A stretch of DNA of 64,000 bases from Paenibacillus spiritus (GTDB lineage Bacteria; Bacillota; Bacilli; Paenibacillales; Paenibacillaceae): assembly GCF_008710135.1 (NCBI RefSeq), contig NZ_VYKK01000020.1:1-64000 (forward strand), given 5' to 3'. The translations under genes were made by a program, and so were the position numbers. Under the pieces are notes generated by a model. It saw nothing but the letters and a program-made list of their open reading frames with translations, was not told where the DNA came from and did not search any database. Below, piece after piece: positions 17,768 to 26,391 of the stretch; position 1 is the first letter of the stretch; each line of letters starts with the position of its first letter.

Positions 17768-18592
17768 ATGAAGAAGAGAAAAGCGATTTTTATGTCAGCT
17801 ATTATGGCATTGATGCTGCTGACGGCAGCGGGATGCGGCTCCAACAACAAGGAAGGCTCCGGCAGCTCGGGTTCGGGCGGCGGAGAGACCGTCAAGTTCG
17901 CGAGCGACGCCAGCTATGCGCCGATGGAGTTTATGGACGGAGACAAGATCAAAGGCTTCGACATCGACTTTATCCGGGCGGTAATGGAGGAAGCCGGAAT
18001 GAAGTACGAGGTCTCCAATACCGGCTGGGATACGATGCTTGAGAGCGTCAAGCAGGGAACGGAGTATCAGGCCGGTCTGTCTTCCGTATCCATTACGGAT
18101 GAGCGGAAAGAGACGTATGACTTCTCCATCCCTTATTTTGAGTCGACGAACATGATTATGGTCAAGGAGGGCAGCGACATCAAGAGCGCGCTTGATCTGA
18201 AGGATAAGAAGGTCGCTGTGCAGACGGCGACGACAGCCGATACGCTGATGAGCGGCATCATGGGCATGGACAATGCGAAGCTGAAGCGGTTCGACAGCAA
18301 TGCGGTTGCACTGATGGAGCTGCAAGGGGGCGGCGCGGACGCGGTGGTGGCGGACATCGCCATCGTGCGCGAGTTCATCAAGAACAATCCGGACCAGAAG
18401 CTGGTCGGCATCACCGACAACACCAACTTTACCTCGGAGTATTACGGCATTCTGTATCCGAAGGGCAGCGAGCTGAAAGCGAAGCTGGACCCGGCCATCC
18501 AGAAGGTGCTGGATAACGGCAAGTATGAAGAGATCTACAAGAAATGGTTCGGGGAAGCGCCGAATCTGGAGAATCTGAAGCAGGCGAAGTAA
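17768..18592 (+). CDS. Polar amino-acid ABC transporter substrate-binding lipoprotein
   Basis: A 274-residue SBP_bac_3 family protein that captures an amino acid outside the membrane. A lysine-rich signal peptide ends in a lipobox (LLTAAGC), followed by a Ser/Gly-rich tether. The binding domain starts VKFASDASYAPMEFMDGDKIKGFDID and carries the usual DFSIPYFES segment. The ATG at 17768 is preferred over the TTG at 17753 because it begins a standard signal peptide behind a GGGG stretch. It is the first gene of a complete binding protein-permease-ATPase operon. The exact substrate cannot be told. Confidence 0.92.
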   Translation: MKKRKAIFMSAIMALMLLTAAGCGSNNKEGSGSSGSGGGETVKFASDASYAPMEFMDGDKIKGFDIDFIRAVMEEAGMKYEVSNTGWDTMLESVKQGTEYQAGLSSVSITDERKETYDFSIPYFESTNMIMVKEGSDIKSALDLKDKKVAVQTATTADTLMSGIMGMDNAKLKRFDSNAVALMELQGGGADAVVADIAIVREFIKNNPDQKLVGITDNTNFTSEYYGILYPKGSELKAKLDPAIQKVLDNGKYEEIYKKWFGEAPNLENLKQAK

Positions 18593-18604
18593 GGGGATGC
18601 GGCG

Positions 18605-19252
18605 ATGGATTTCAGAATGGATCTGGTCATGCACTATTTGCCTTTATTCATGCGGGGGATGCTGTACACGGTCGGGGTCTCCGCCGCCTCCATCCTGATC
18701 GGTTCGGTGCTGGGCCTTGGTATCGGGTTCGGCAAAATGCTCCGGAGCCGGCTGCTGCGGCTGCCGTTCGATGCTTACATCAATATTTTTCGCGGAACGC
18801 CGCTCTATGTACAGATCCTGATCGTCCACTTCGGCATCGTGCCGGTCTTCTACGGCAGCACGAATGCGCTGGTCTCCGGCGTCGTAGCGCTCTCGCTGAA
18901 CTCGGCCGCCTATTCGGCGGAGATCTTCCGGGCGGGCGTTCAGTCCATCGACGGCGGGCAGCGGGAGGCGGCCTTGTCGCTCGGCATGACGGGGAGGCAG
19001 GCGATGCGCTTCGTCGTGCTGCCGCAGGCGGTGAAGCGGATGGTGCCTGCTTTTGGCAACGAGTTCATCGTGCTGGTCAAGGATTCGTCCCTGCTGGCGG
19101 TCATCGCCATGCCGGAGATTATGTACTGGGGCAATACAATGAAGGGCCAGTATTACCGCATCTGGGAGCCGTATCTGACGGCGGCGGTGCTGTATTTTAT
19201 CCTCACCTATCTGCTCAACAAGCTGCTGCAGCAAGTGGAACGGAGGCTGTAA
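18605..19252 (+). CDS. Amino-acid ABC transporter permease
   Basis: A 215-residue HisM/GlnP-type permease with about five membrane helices. The EAA-type loop that docks the ATPase is in REAALSLGMTGRQAMRFVVLPQA. NIFRGTPLYVQILIVHFG is the typical family motif after the first cytoplasmic loop. It lies 12 bp after the binding protein gene and its stop nearly abuts the ATPase gene. One permease gene suggests a homodimer. Confidence 0.93.
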   Translation: MDFRMDLVMHYLPLFMRGMLYTVGVSAASILIGSVLGLGIGFGKMLRSRLLRLPFDAYINIFRGTPLYVQILIVHFGIVPVFYGSTNALVSGVVALSLNSAAYSAEIFRAGVQSIDGGQREAALSLGMTGRQAMRFVVLPQAVKRMVPAFGNEFIVLVKDSSLLAVIAMPEIMYWGNTMKGQYYRIWEPYLTAAVLYFILTYLLNKLLQQVERRL

Positions 19253-19255
19253 CCG

Positions 19256-19987
19256 ATGGAACCGATTATTGCCGTCAGGCATCTGCGCAAAGCGTTCGGC
19301 GCCCATGTGGTGCTCGGCAATGTGAACGTCGAGATTTATCCGCAGGAGGTCGTGGTCGTCATCGGTCCGTCCGGCTCCGGCAAATCCACCTTCCTGCGCT
19401 GTCTGAATCTGCTGGAACGGCCGCAGGGCGGAGAGATTGTCATTGAAGGCATCTCTCTGACGGACCCCAAGACGCGGATTCACGATGTGCGGACCGAGGT
19501 GGGCATGGTCTTTCAGCAGTTCAATCTCTTCCCGCACAAGACGGTGATCGAGAACCTGATGCTGGCTCCGGTTCAGGTCCGCCGCTGGACGCCGGATCGG
19601 GCCAGGGCCAAAGGAATGGAGCTGCTGGAGAAGGTCGGGCTGGCGGACAAAGCTGCCGCGTATCCGGCGTCGCTCTCGGGCGGCCAGTCGCAGCGCGTGG
19701 CGATCGCCCGGGCCTTGGCGATGGAGCCGAAGATGATGCTGTTCGACGAGCCCACCTCTGCCCTGGACCCGGAGATGGTCGGCGAAGTGCTGGCCGTCAT
19801 GAAGAATCTGGCATCCGAAGGAATGACGATGGTCGTCGTGACGCATGAAATGGGCTTCGCGCGGGAGGTCGGCAACCGCGTGCTGTTCATGGAAGGCGGC
19901 GACATTGTTGAGGAAGGGACGCCGGAGGAACTGTTCGGGAAGCCGCAGCAGGCGCGGACGCGGGAGTTTTTGTCCAAAGTGCTGTAA
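19256..19987 (+). CDS. Amino-acid ABC transporter ATP-binding protein
   Basis: A 243-residue GlnQ-type ATPase. Walker A is GPSGSGKST, the Q-loop is [13 protein letters not shown], the signature is LSGGQSQR, Walker B is [14 protein letters not shown] and the switch His is in VVVTHEMGF. It drives import by the binding protein and permease encoded just upstream; its ribosome binding site lies in the end of the permease gene. An imperfect terminator follows at 20017-20045. Confidence 0.95.
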   Translation: MEPIIAVRHLRKAFGAHVVLGNVNVEIYPQEVVVVIGPSGSGKSTFLRCLNLLERPQGGEIVIEGISLTDPKTRIHDVRTEVGMVFQQFNLFPHKTVIENLMLAPVQVRRWTPDRARAKGMELLEKVGLADKAAAYPASLSGGQSQRVAIARALAMEPKMMLFDEPTSALDPEMVGEVLAVMKNLASEGMTMVVVTHEMGFAREVGNRVLFMEGGDIVEEGTPEELFGKPQQARTREFLSKVL

Positions 19988-20016
19988 GAGAGGCCGCTTG
20001 TTCCGCAGAGGTCAAG

Positions 20017-20045
20017 AACGCCGGGGCGCATGCCGCGGCGGTTTT
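20017..20045 (+). terminator. Imperfect terminator of the amino-acid ABC operon
   Basis: CGCCGGGGC and GCCGCGGCG pair with one mismatch around GCAT, followed by GTTTT. Confidence 0.5.
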
Positions 20046-20158
20046 GCGTTCGGCGAAGACGGCGTGCAGGGAACCTCTTTCTGGCCGAGACGTATAAAAA
20101 AGAGTATAGTAGAACGGGTTATCCGCTTAATAATTTGCAGCCGGAGGGTTAAACATCA

Positions 20159-20896
20159 ATGGATTGGTTTGCCGACTTTTTTCGGAGCATCAGCGAGAAT
20201 TACGGCCATTTCTTCTCGTGGAGTGATATCGCCGCCACCTTGTCCGATCCGGTCAGCTGGGGCATCATAGGCAGTCTTGTGCTGCTGGAAGGCCTGCTGT
20301 CGGCCGACAATGCGCTCGTTCTGGCCGTCATGGTCCGGCACCTGCCGAAGGAGCAGCAGAAGAAGGCGCTGTTCTATGGGATTATAGGTGCCTATCTGTT
20401 CCGCTTCATTGCCATTGGGCTTGGAACGTACTTAATCAAGTTCACAACGGTCAAAGTTCTGGGCGCGCTCTATTTATTCTACATTGCGTATAAAGGGCTG
20501 TTCCGGGGAGGCGGAGAGGAGAAGACGGTCAACCGCGGCGCTTCTTTCTGGAGAACGGTGCTTCTCGTCGAGTTGATGGACATCGCCTTCAGCATCGACA
20601 GTGTCATTGCGGCCTTCGGCCTCAGCGACGAGGTCTGGGTGCTGTTCATGGGCGGCATCCTCGGCGTGCTGATGATGCGCGGCGTCGCCCAGCTCTTCCT
20701 GAGACTGATCGACAAGTTCCCGGAGCTGGAGCAGACAGCCTTCCTGCTCATCGCCATCATTGCCGGCAAGATGCTCGCCGGCGCCTTTGGCTACGAGCTG
20801 CCGCATACCGTATTCTTTGCCGTCCTCATTGCCATGTTCGCGGGTACGCTGATTTACAGCCGGGCCAAGCGGCGGCGGGAGGGCAAGAAAGGATAA
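20159..20896 (+). CDS. TerC-family integral membrane protein
   Basis: A 245-residue multi-pass protein of the TerC family. Members in Bacilli are linked to manganese efflux and metalation of exported proteins. The paired acidic motifs are seen: LLEGLLSADNALVLAV in the first helix pair and VELMDIAFSIDSVIAAFG in the second half. About seven membrane helices are likely. No yybP-ykoY manganese riboswitch is visible in the 170-bp leader, although such riboswitches often precede terC genes. A TATAGT at 20105 lacks a clear -35 box. Confidence 0.88.
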   Translation: MDWFADFFRSISENYGHFFSWSDIAATLSDPVSWGIIGSLVLLEGLLSADNALVLAVMVRHLPKEQQKKALFYGIIGAYLFRFIAIGLGTYLIKFTTVKVLGALYLFYIAYKGLFRGGGEEKTVNRGASFWRTVLLVELMDIAFSIDSVIAAFGLSDEVWVLFMGGILGVLMMRGVAQLFLRLIDKFPELEQTAFLLIAIIAGKMLAGAFGYELPHTVFFAVLIAMFAGTLIYSRAKRRREGKKG

Positions 20897-20940
20897 CGGG
20901 GCGCTTGGGTGATTCAACGGAATTTTGCCGGGTTATTGGG

Positions 20941-20946
20941 TATAAT
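20941..20946 (+). promoter_or_regulatory. Candidate -10 box for the formate/nitrite channel gene
   Basis: A perfect TATAAT about 60 bp before the start codon; no convincing -35 hexamer at the right distance, so an activator may be needed. Confidence 0.35.
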
Positions 20947-21008
20947 AAACTGGTAGTATCTGCCGGATTGCCCGCTGGGGCGAAATACACAACCGACACG
21001 GAGGTTCT

Positions 21009-21797
21009 ATGGAGACTGAAGCGCTGCAGCAAGTCGAACGGCTTGCCCTCAAGAAACAGAAGATTTACCGCAACAGTATTCTTCGGTACATTGCCCGCGC
21101 CATGCTGGCAAGCATGTTCATCGGATTCGGCGTTATCGTGGCCTTCAAGACAGGCAACTTCTTCTACATGGAGCATTCGCCGCTGACCTATCCGATGGCA
21201 GCCGTGACCTTCGGCGCGGCCATCATCCTGATCTCGTACGGCGGCGGTGATCTGTTCACCGGCGACACGTTCTACTACACGTACGGGGCGCTCCGCCGCA
21301 AGCTGCGCTGGACCGAGGTCGGCCGCATGTGGGTAATCAGCTACATCGGCAACATTCTCGGCGCCACCGCTTTTGCGCTCTTGATCTATCTGACGGGGCT
21401 GTTCGATTCGCCGGATGTGAACGGGTTCCTTCTGAGCGTGGTCGCGCACAAGATGGAAGCGCCTGCGCTGGAGCTGTTCTTCCGGGCGATTCTGTGTAAC
21501 TGGCTTGTCTGTCTCGCCTTCTTTGTCCCGATGTCCATGAAGACCGACGGGGCCAAAATGTTCGCCATGATGCTGTTTGTCTTCTGCTTCTTCATCTCCG
21601 GATACGAGCACAGCATCGCCAACATGTGTACCTTCGCCATTGCGCTGGTGCTGAATCATCCGGGGACGATCTCATGGAACGGGGTGTTCCATAACCTGGT
21701 TCCCGTCACGATCGGCAACCTGATCGGCGGCGGCGTACTGATGGGCGTGATGTACTACTATGTGAATAAGCCGTTTCTGGACGAGGAGCCGCACTGA
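21009..21797 (+). CDS. Formate/nitrite transporter (FNT) family channel
   Basis: A 262-residue member of the FNT family, pentameric channels for formate, nitrite or related small monovalent acids. Family motifs are GGDLFTGDTFY in the first broken helix, CNWLVCLAFF in the middle, and FISGYEHSIANM, which carries the central pore His. About six membrane helices. A good GGAGG site precedes the ATG. No formate dehydrogenase or nitrite reductase gene is nearby, so the substrate is open. Confidence 0.92.
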   Translation: METEALQQVERLALKKQKIYRNSILRYIARAMLASMFIGFGVIVAFKTGNFFYMEHSPLTYPMAAVTFGAAIILISYGGGDLFTGDTFYYTYGALRRKLRWTEVGRMWVISYIGNILGATAFALLIYLTGLFDSPDVNGFLLSVVAHKMEAPALELFFRAILCNWLVCLAFFVPMSMKTDGAKMFAMMLFVFCFFISGYEHSIANMCTFAIALVLNHPGTISWNGVFHNLVPVTIGNLIGGGVLMGVMYYYVNKPFLDEEPH

Positions 21798-21845
21798 CCC
21801 TTGTCCCATGCGCAGGGGATGCCGTTCCCGAACCTTCCCCGTCCC

Positions 21846-21886
21846 AAATAAAGCCGCCGTACGCCCTGAGGGGCGGATGGCGGCTT
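21846..21886 (-). terminator. Terminator of the rhodanese gene
   Basis: AAGCCGCC pairs with GGCGGCTT, with a smaller CGCCC/GGGCG stem inside; on the minus strand it runs into TTTATTT. Confidence 0.75.
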
Positions 21887-21904
21887 GGTTCGGCTTAACG
21901 GGCG

Positions 21905-22360
21905 TTAATTCCGCCCGGGAGCGGGCATCCGGTAATGGAGCGGGGCGGCCTCGCGCAGGGTGCCTTCCAACTCGCCGCCTTCCAGCCTCCAGTATTCGAT
22001 GCCGCCCAGCATTTCCTTGACGCGGTAGCCTTTTGCGGCCAGCCGGCCCGCCGCTTTGGTGGCGCCGTTGCAGGCCGGACCCCAGCAGTAGACGACCAGA
22101 AGGTCCTCCTTGCCAAAGGGCGGCGCTTCGCCCCGGAGGAAGCCGCCCGGAAGCGAGCGGGCTCCCGGCAGATGCGCTTCCTCGTAAGACTGCGCGTCCC
22201 GGACATCCAGAAGAACGAAGTCCTGGACGCCGTGGTGAAGATCGTAGGCGACGTCGGCGACGTCGGTCTCAAAAGCGGCTCTGGCCTGAAAGTGAGCTGC
22301 GGCTGCCGCCGGATCGGCGGCGGGACTGGCGGACGTCTGGGATTTGGGGCGAACGGTCAT
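21905..22360 (-). CDS. Rhodanese-like domain protein
   Basis: A 151-residue protein with one rhodanese domain (about residues 35-140). The catalytic loop VVYCWGPACNGATKAA holds the persulfide-forming Cys, and DFVLLDVRDAQSYEEAHLPGA gives the CH2A-type motif. The CWGPACNGA loop is typical of stand-alone proteins in sulfur trafficking; the substrate is unknown. GAAGGAGG precedes the ATG. It is divergent from a LysR regulator over a 157-bp region with LysR-type repeats, so that regulator likely controls it. Confidence 0.88.
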   Translation of the reverse strand: MTVRPKSQTSASPAADPAAAAAHFQARAAFETDVADVAYDLHHGVQDFVLLDVRDAQSYEEAHLPGARSLPGGFLRGEAPPFGKEDLLVVYCWGPACNGATKAAGRLAAKGYRVKEMLGGIEYWRLEGGELEGTLREAAPLHYRMPAPGRN

Positions 22361-22429
22361 AGAGAGTTCCTCCTTCGGTGGATGGGGTGGTTAAGATGTT
22401 CCTATTGTAGCTTGAATCCCGACGGCCCG

Positions 22430-22471
22430 TTATCTATAGTATTGGATAAGGATTATCGAAGATTTCGATAA
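22430..22471. promoter_or_regulatory. LysR-type operator in the rhodanese-LysR divergent region
   Basis: A perfect 8-bp inverted repeat, TTATCGAA-GAT-TTCGATAA (22453-22471), is preceded by a looser TTATC-N10-GATAA element (22430-22449). Repeats sharing TTATC/GATAA half-sites in a divergent promoter region are the usual layout for LysR recognition and activation sites. Confidence 0.6.
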
Positions 22472-22517
22472 CGGCCCGGAAGAGCTCCGGGCATTCGGAA
22501 GGCAGGGGGATTACGCA

Positions 22518-23384
22518 TTGGAACTGACGTATCTGCGGACATTTTGCGAGGTGGTCGACAGCGGCAGCCTGACGCGGGCGGCGGAGAAGCTGGGGTACGC
22601 CCAATCGAGTGTAACGGCGCAGATGACCCGCCTGGAGGAGATCTACGGCACGGCGCTCTTGGAACGGGCCGGTCAAGGCATGCTTCCGACCTTTGCGGGC
22701 CGGACGCTGCTGCCGTACGCCCGGCAGATGCTGGCGGTCCGGGAGGAAGCCAGAACGGCCGTGGCGGGAGAGGCGTCGGGTTCCCTGGTCGTCGCGTCCA
22801 TCGAGACCATTGCCGTCTGCCTGCTCCCCCAGCGGCTGCTGCGGTTCAGGGAGCGCCATCCCGGCCTTCAGTTGAAGGTCGTTCCGGGTTCGGAGCCGGA
22901 GATTATTGCGGCGGTCCGAAGCCGCTCGGCCGACATCGGCCTGATCTTTGACCGCCCTTTCTCGGGCGAGGGACTGGTTTCCAGAACGCTCCGGCGGGAA
23001 CCGCTCTGTCTGGTCGTCGCTCCCGGCCACCGCTTCGCGGGACGGGAGCGTATAGCTCCCGCCGAACTGGACGGGGAGCCGCTGGTGCTGACCGATGAGA
23101 GCTGCACCTACCGGGAGCGTCTTCTGGAATTGTGCCGGGCGGCGGGGGCCGCTCCCCGGATCGAGATGGAGCTGGGCCATCTGGAGGGCATCCTCCAGGC
23201 CGCCAGACAGGGGTTCGGCGCGGCCTATCTGCCGGGCTACGCCTTCGCGGGGCCGGTCGAACGCGGTGAACTGGTTGCGGTGCCGCTTGAAGACGGAGAC
23301 AGCGGCTTCAGCGTGCAGCTCGTCACCCGGCCCGGGGCGCTTCCGGCCGGCTGCGAGACGTTTATCGGGCTGATGACGGAGTAA
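22518..23384 (+). CDS. LysR-family transcription regulator
   Basis: A 288-residue regulator with an N-terminal winged helix-turn-helix (YLRTFCEVVDSGSLTRAAEKLGYAQ) and a C-terminal periplasmic-binding-like effector domain starting near residue 90 (GSLVVASIETIAVCLLPQRL). The start is TTG with GCAGGGGG 8-9 nt upstream; no in-frame ATG fits. It is divergent from the rhodanese gene and probably regulates it and itself through the palindromes at 22430-22471. The effector may be a sulfur compound given the neighbour, but that is inference. Confidence 0.92.
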   Translation: MELTYLRTFCEVVDSGSLTRAAEKLGYAQSSVTAQMTRLEEIYGTALLERAGQGMLPTFAGRTLLPYARQMLAVREEARTAVAGEASGSLVVASIETIAVCLLPQRLLRFRERHPGLQLKVVPGSEPEIIAAVRSRSADIGLIFDRPFSGEGLVSRTLRREPLCLVVAPGHRFAGRERIAPAELDGEPLVLTDESCTYRERLLELCRAAGAAPRIEMELGHLEGILQAARQGFGAAYLPGYAFAGPVERGELVAVPLEDGDSGFSVQLVTRPGALPAGCETFIGLMTE

Positions 23385-23421
23385 GGAGGGGCCCGGAGCC
23401 TGCTTGTAACGCGCGCCAAAG

Positions 23422-23449
23422 AAGCTCTGCCGCAGCTGCGGCAGAGCTT
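23422..23449. terminator. Bidirectional terminator, 28-bp perfect palindrome
   Basis: AAGCTCTGCCGCAG is followed directly by its reverse complement. It lies between the converging LysR and TPM genes; on the minus strand it runs into TTCTTTGG. Confidence 0.75.
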
Positions 23450-23492
23450 TCGGTCGTGGTTCGATGGCCCGGTTGCCGTTAGGTGCCGGGCT

Positions 23493-25820
23493 CTACCATT
23501 TGGAGCCGCCGGAGGAATGGCCGCTGCCTCCGCCGCCCCAGGAGGAGCTGCCGGAAGAGTGGCCGCCGCCCCCGCCGGGACGGCCGCCGAAGCCGCCCGG
23601 ACCGCCGCGGCGCTCGGCCTCGCGGCGCATCTGCGCCTGCATGGCGGCCATCTGCGCCAGCCGCTCCTCCTCTTCCTTGCGGCGGACCAGCCGCTGCGCC
23701 TCCTCGGCGTAGGCGGCTACGCCGGCCAGGAAGGCCCGGGCCGACGCTTCCAGCGCGTCGAGCTGATACGGGCCGGCGGAGAGGCCGGCCTGCAGGTCCC
23801 GGTACGGCGGAAGTCCCGCCAGACCGTCCCGGGCATGCAGCCCCCGGCTCTGGAGCAGCCGCCGGGCCGCTTCGGCGTCCGCTTCGCCCTGGCGGAGCGC
23901 CGCTTCCACCCGGGCGAGCCGGTTGTCGAGCTCGCCCAAATCCCCGGCCGCTTCGCCGAGCAGGCGGCGGGCCTCGTCCTGAAGCGCGAGCAGCCGGTCC
24001 AGCCCTTCGCGGGCCTTGTCGAATTCGCCCCGCTCATCGGCGGTCCAGGCTTCAATCTCCGGCACGCCGGCCTCGGCCTCTCTCAGCCTGCGGCTCCATT
24101 CGGCAAGCGCGGCCTCCGCGGGCTCGATATGGCTGCGGGCATAGCGGGCGGAAGCCGAAGCGATAAGGCTTCGGAGCCGCTCCTGGGCGCTCCCGAGCTC
24201 CTTCCAGCCTTCGCGGATCTGATTCAGATCCCGCCGGTTGGCCAGCCGGATCTCGGCCTGGCGTTTCGTCATGGAGACGGCGTCTTCAATCCGCCGGTCC
24301 ATCTCCGCGCCGATCCGGCGTACTTCATTCAGGTCCCCGCCGCGCAGCTCCTCTTCCAGCAGGGCGACATCGGCTTCCGCCTGCTTCAGCAGCTCGTAAG
24401 GCTTGACCTTCATATTCTGCAGCGCGTTCTGTTCAATCAGCGCGGCAATCTCGGAGCGGGCGGCCGCCAGCGCGGCCGGGAAGCCGTGGATTTTGTCCTG
24501 ATACACATCGACATCCTGCACATCCCGGCTGATCTGCTCCTGCAGTTCTCTGGCCTGTGCGCTGACCGTCTGGGCGGCAATGGGATCGAACAGCTCCAGC
24601 TTGTCGGCCTCCGCCGTCTGCTCGGCCAGCTCCTTGAGATCGTCCGCAATGTCCTCCAGGCCGTATCCGGTCTCCTGAAGCGCATCCTGGAATTCGCTCT
24701 GAAGTTCAGGCGCCGCCTGTTTCAGTTCGTTGATGTGCTGCTTCACCGTACGGTCCGCCTCGCTGATTGCTGCGATGCTCTTCTCCTGCTCCTCCAGCGC
24801 CGTCCGCAGCTCGCTCTCTGCGCCTTGGAGCTGGCGATTGGCCGCAGACAACGCCCCCAGCCGGTAGAAGGCCGGAAGCGAACCGCTCTGCTGCTCGGAG
24901 GAGAGGGCCGACAGCTTGACCAGCAGGTCGGAGAGCGTCCGGGAAGCGGTATCGGCCAGCTGCTGGGTCTTGCCCTGAACAATGCCCTGGAAGGGTTGAA
25001 GCGCCTCCAGGCCCCGGTTCGCCCGAACAAGCAGATCGGAGATCGCTTCCTGCGAGGCGCGAAGCTGCCTGCGCCGCCGAATGCCGGTCACCGTCACATA
25101 CAGAATGAGGCCAGCCAGAACGGCCCCGGCCAGGATGTAGACGAGAGACCGGGAGGAACCGTCCGTACCGGTTCCCGAACGGGGTGCGGCCGCCGGCGAG
25201 CCTGCGGACGTTCCGGTTCCGCGGGTGCCGGAATCCGATCCTCCGGAGGAACCGGCCGCAGCGCCTGCGCCGGGCCCGCTGCCGCCGGACGCGCCGGATT
25301 CTGCGCCGGCGTCTCCGCCGATGGCATGGGTTGCCCCGATCACCGAGAGGATGGCTTTGCCGAAGTCCCCCTCCTTGGCATAGGGGATGAAATAGGTATC
25401 CAGCAGCTGCTTAATCGCTTCGGAACCGCTGCCCCCGCCCTGATTGGCGGACCAGGCGTTCAAGGCGGCCTGAAGGCCGGGGTTCATGAAATGCAGATCG
25501 ACGGTGCGGTCTTCGCTGCCGATCAGAAGCAGCAGTTCATTCTCCGCGAGTCCCCAGCTCTCATAGACGTCATAGGCATACTGCTCGGAGGATTCCCCAT
25601 CCAGCGAAGGCAGAATGAGTATACGGAAGGCGTAGGGGCCTTGCTCCGCCTGCTTGGCGACGGCATCGGCCTGGCCGGAACCGAGCAGGCCGGCCTGGTC
25701 GACCACGGCTCCGCCGGGAGACGGGATGGCGGCGGCCGACGCGGCCGGAACGCCAAGAAGGAAGAGCAGGGTAGACAGCAACAGTGCAGGTAGGCTTTTT
25801 CTCAAACGGACACGCTCCAT
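23493..25820 (-). CDS. TPM-domain membrane protein with coiled coils and a Gly/Ser/His tail
   Basis: A 775-residue envelope protein. A signal peptide (LPALLLSTLLFLLGVPAASA) precedes a TPM domain at about residues 30-170 (VVDQAGLLGSGQADAV, ENELLLLIG). A Ser/Gly/Thr-rich linker leads to one membrane helix (SLVYILAGAVLAGLILYV) near residue 235. About 450 residues of charged helical coiled coil follow, and the tail is a low-complexity Gly/Ser/His run ending SKW. The ATG at 25820 has no ribosome binding site. A TTG at 25805 has GGAG about 9 nt before it and gives a cleaner signal peptide, so the true start may be there. Function unknown. Confidence 0.75.
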   Translation of the reverse strand: MERVRLRKSLPALLLSTLLFLLGVPAASAAAIPSPGGAVVDQAGLLGSGQADAVAKQAEQGPYAFRILILPSLDGESSEQYAYDVYESWGLAENELLLLIGSEDRTVDLHFMNPGLQAALNAWSANQGGGSGSEAIKQLLDTYFIPYAKEGDFGKAILSVIGATHAIGGDAGAESGASGGSGPGAGAAAGSSGGSDSGTRGTGTSAGSPAAAPRSGTGTDGSSRSLVYILAGAVLAGLILYVTVTGIRRRRQLRASQEAISDLLVRANRGLEALQPFQGIVQGKTQQLADTASRTLSDLLVKLSALSSEQQSGSLPAFYRLGALSAANRQLQGAESELRTALEEQEKSIAAISEADRTVKQHINELKQAAPELQSEFQDALQETGYGLEDIADDLKELAEQTAEADKLELFDPIAAQTVSAQARELQEQISRDVQDVDVYQDKIHGFPAALAAARSEIAALIEQNALQNMKVKPYELLKQAEADVALLEEELRGGDLNEVRRIGAEMDRRIEDAVSMTKRQAEIRLANRRDLNQIREGWKELGSAQERLRSLIASASARYARSHIEPAEAALAEWSRRLREAEAGVPEIEAWTADERGEFDKAREGLDRLLALQDEARRLLGEAAGDLGELDNRLARVEAALRQGEADAEAARRLLQSRGLHARDGLAGLPPYRDLQAGLSAGPYQLDALEASARAFLAGVAAYAEEAQRLVRRKEEEERLAQMAAMQAQMRREAERRGGPGGFGGRPGGGGGHSSGSSSWGGGGSGHSSGGSKW

Positions 25821-25950
25821 TCTCGGGCAGGATTGCCCGTCAATACCTTTATTATATAATAACCCTTTCCAAGCAAAAACCGCGCCTTTCCCGGAAGAGG
25901 AAGACGCGGTTGGAATCGGCCGGAGCCGCAGAGGATCGTCAGAACAGGGC

Positions 25951-26091
25951 CTAAGCTTCCAGACACAGCAGAAACTGAAGGCGGGACTTGATTTCTTTCT
26001 GCCATTTAAGGTCTCCGACCTTAACGGCCAGATTAAGCAGATCCAGGTAATCGTCAACTTGAAGCGAAGTCCGTTTGGCGGCGGTATTCAT
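25951..26091 (-). CDS. 46-residue protein behind a Fur box
   Basis: A short hydrophilic protein (MNTAAKRTSLQVDDYLDLL..., 46 residues) with two predicted amphipathic helices and no membrane segment. The ATG at 26091 follows AAAAGGAG by about 8 nt. A perfect Fur-type operator lies about 60 bp upstream, so expression should rise when iron is scarce. Bacillus subtilis has small Fur-regulated proteins (FbpA, FbpB, FbpC) that act in iron sparing. This one is similar in size and control, but I cannot show homology. Function unknown. Confidence 0.65.
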   Translation of the reverse strand: MNTAAKRTSLQVDDYLDLLNLAVKVGDLKWQKEIKSRLQFLLCLEA

Positions 26092-26150
26092 ACAGTCAGT
26101 CTCCTTTTGAACCAGAATGAATAAGGGTGTGAGCCGGTTAAGTGCAATAA

Positions 26151-26165
26151 TGATAATCATTATCA
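26151..26165. promoter_or_regulatory. Perfect Fur box
   Basis: TGATAATCATTATCA is an exact match to the 7-1-7 Fur consensus of Bacilli, within a longer ATGATAA...TTATCAT palindrome. It faces the 46-residue gene. The next plus-strand start is 226 bp away. No other clear element is seen between 26166 and the next gene apart from a TACAAT at 26243 without a -35 box. Confidence 0.85.
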
Positions 26166-26391
26166 TTTGTTTGATACTGCTATTATGAACATTATGGATG
26201 AGAAAAGCAATATGCAAACCACAAGTTTTTAATTTGGAATGTTACAATTTTAAGAAAGGATTCATATTCAGGAAAAAATGGAGCAAAAGCATTTTCTATG
26301 GGAGTAATAGGAAGGATATTCGGCGCTTTCTGTCGAAAATCTACTGTATCGCTTAAGACGGGCGAGGAATGAAATTAAAGGAGACATTGCG

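Noticed and set aside
20046-20158. Manganese (yybP-ykoY) riboswitch before the TerC gene
   Set aside because: The conserved loops are absent; the leader is short.
23493-23610. Gly/Ser/His-rich repeat as a CRISPR or DNA repeat
   Set aside because: It is coding low-complexity sequence at the C-terminus of the TPM protein, with no unit spacing.
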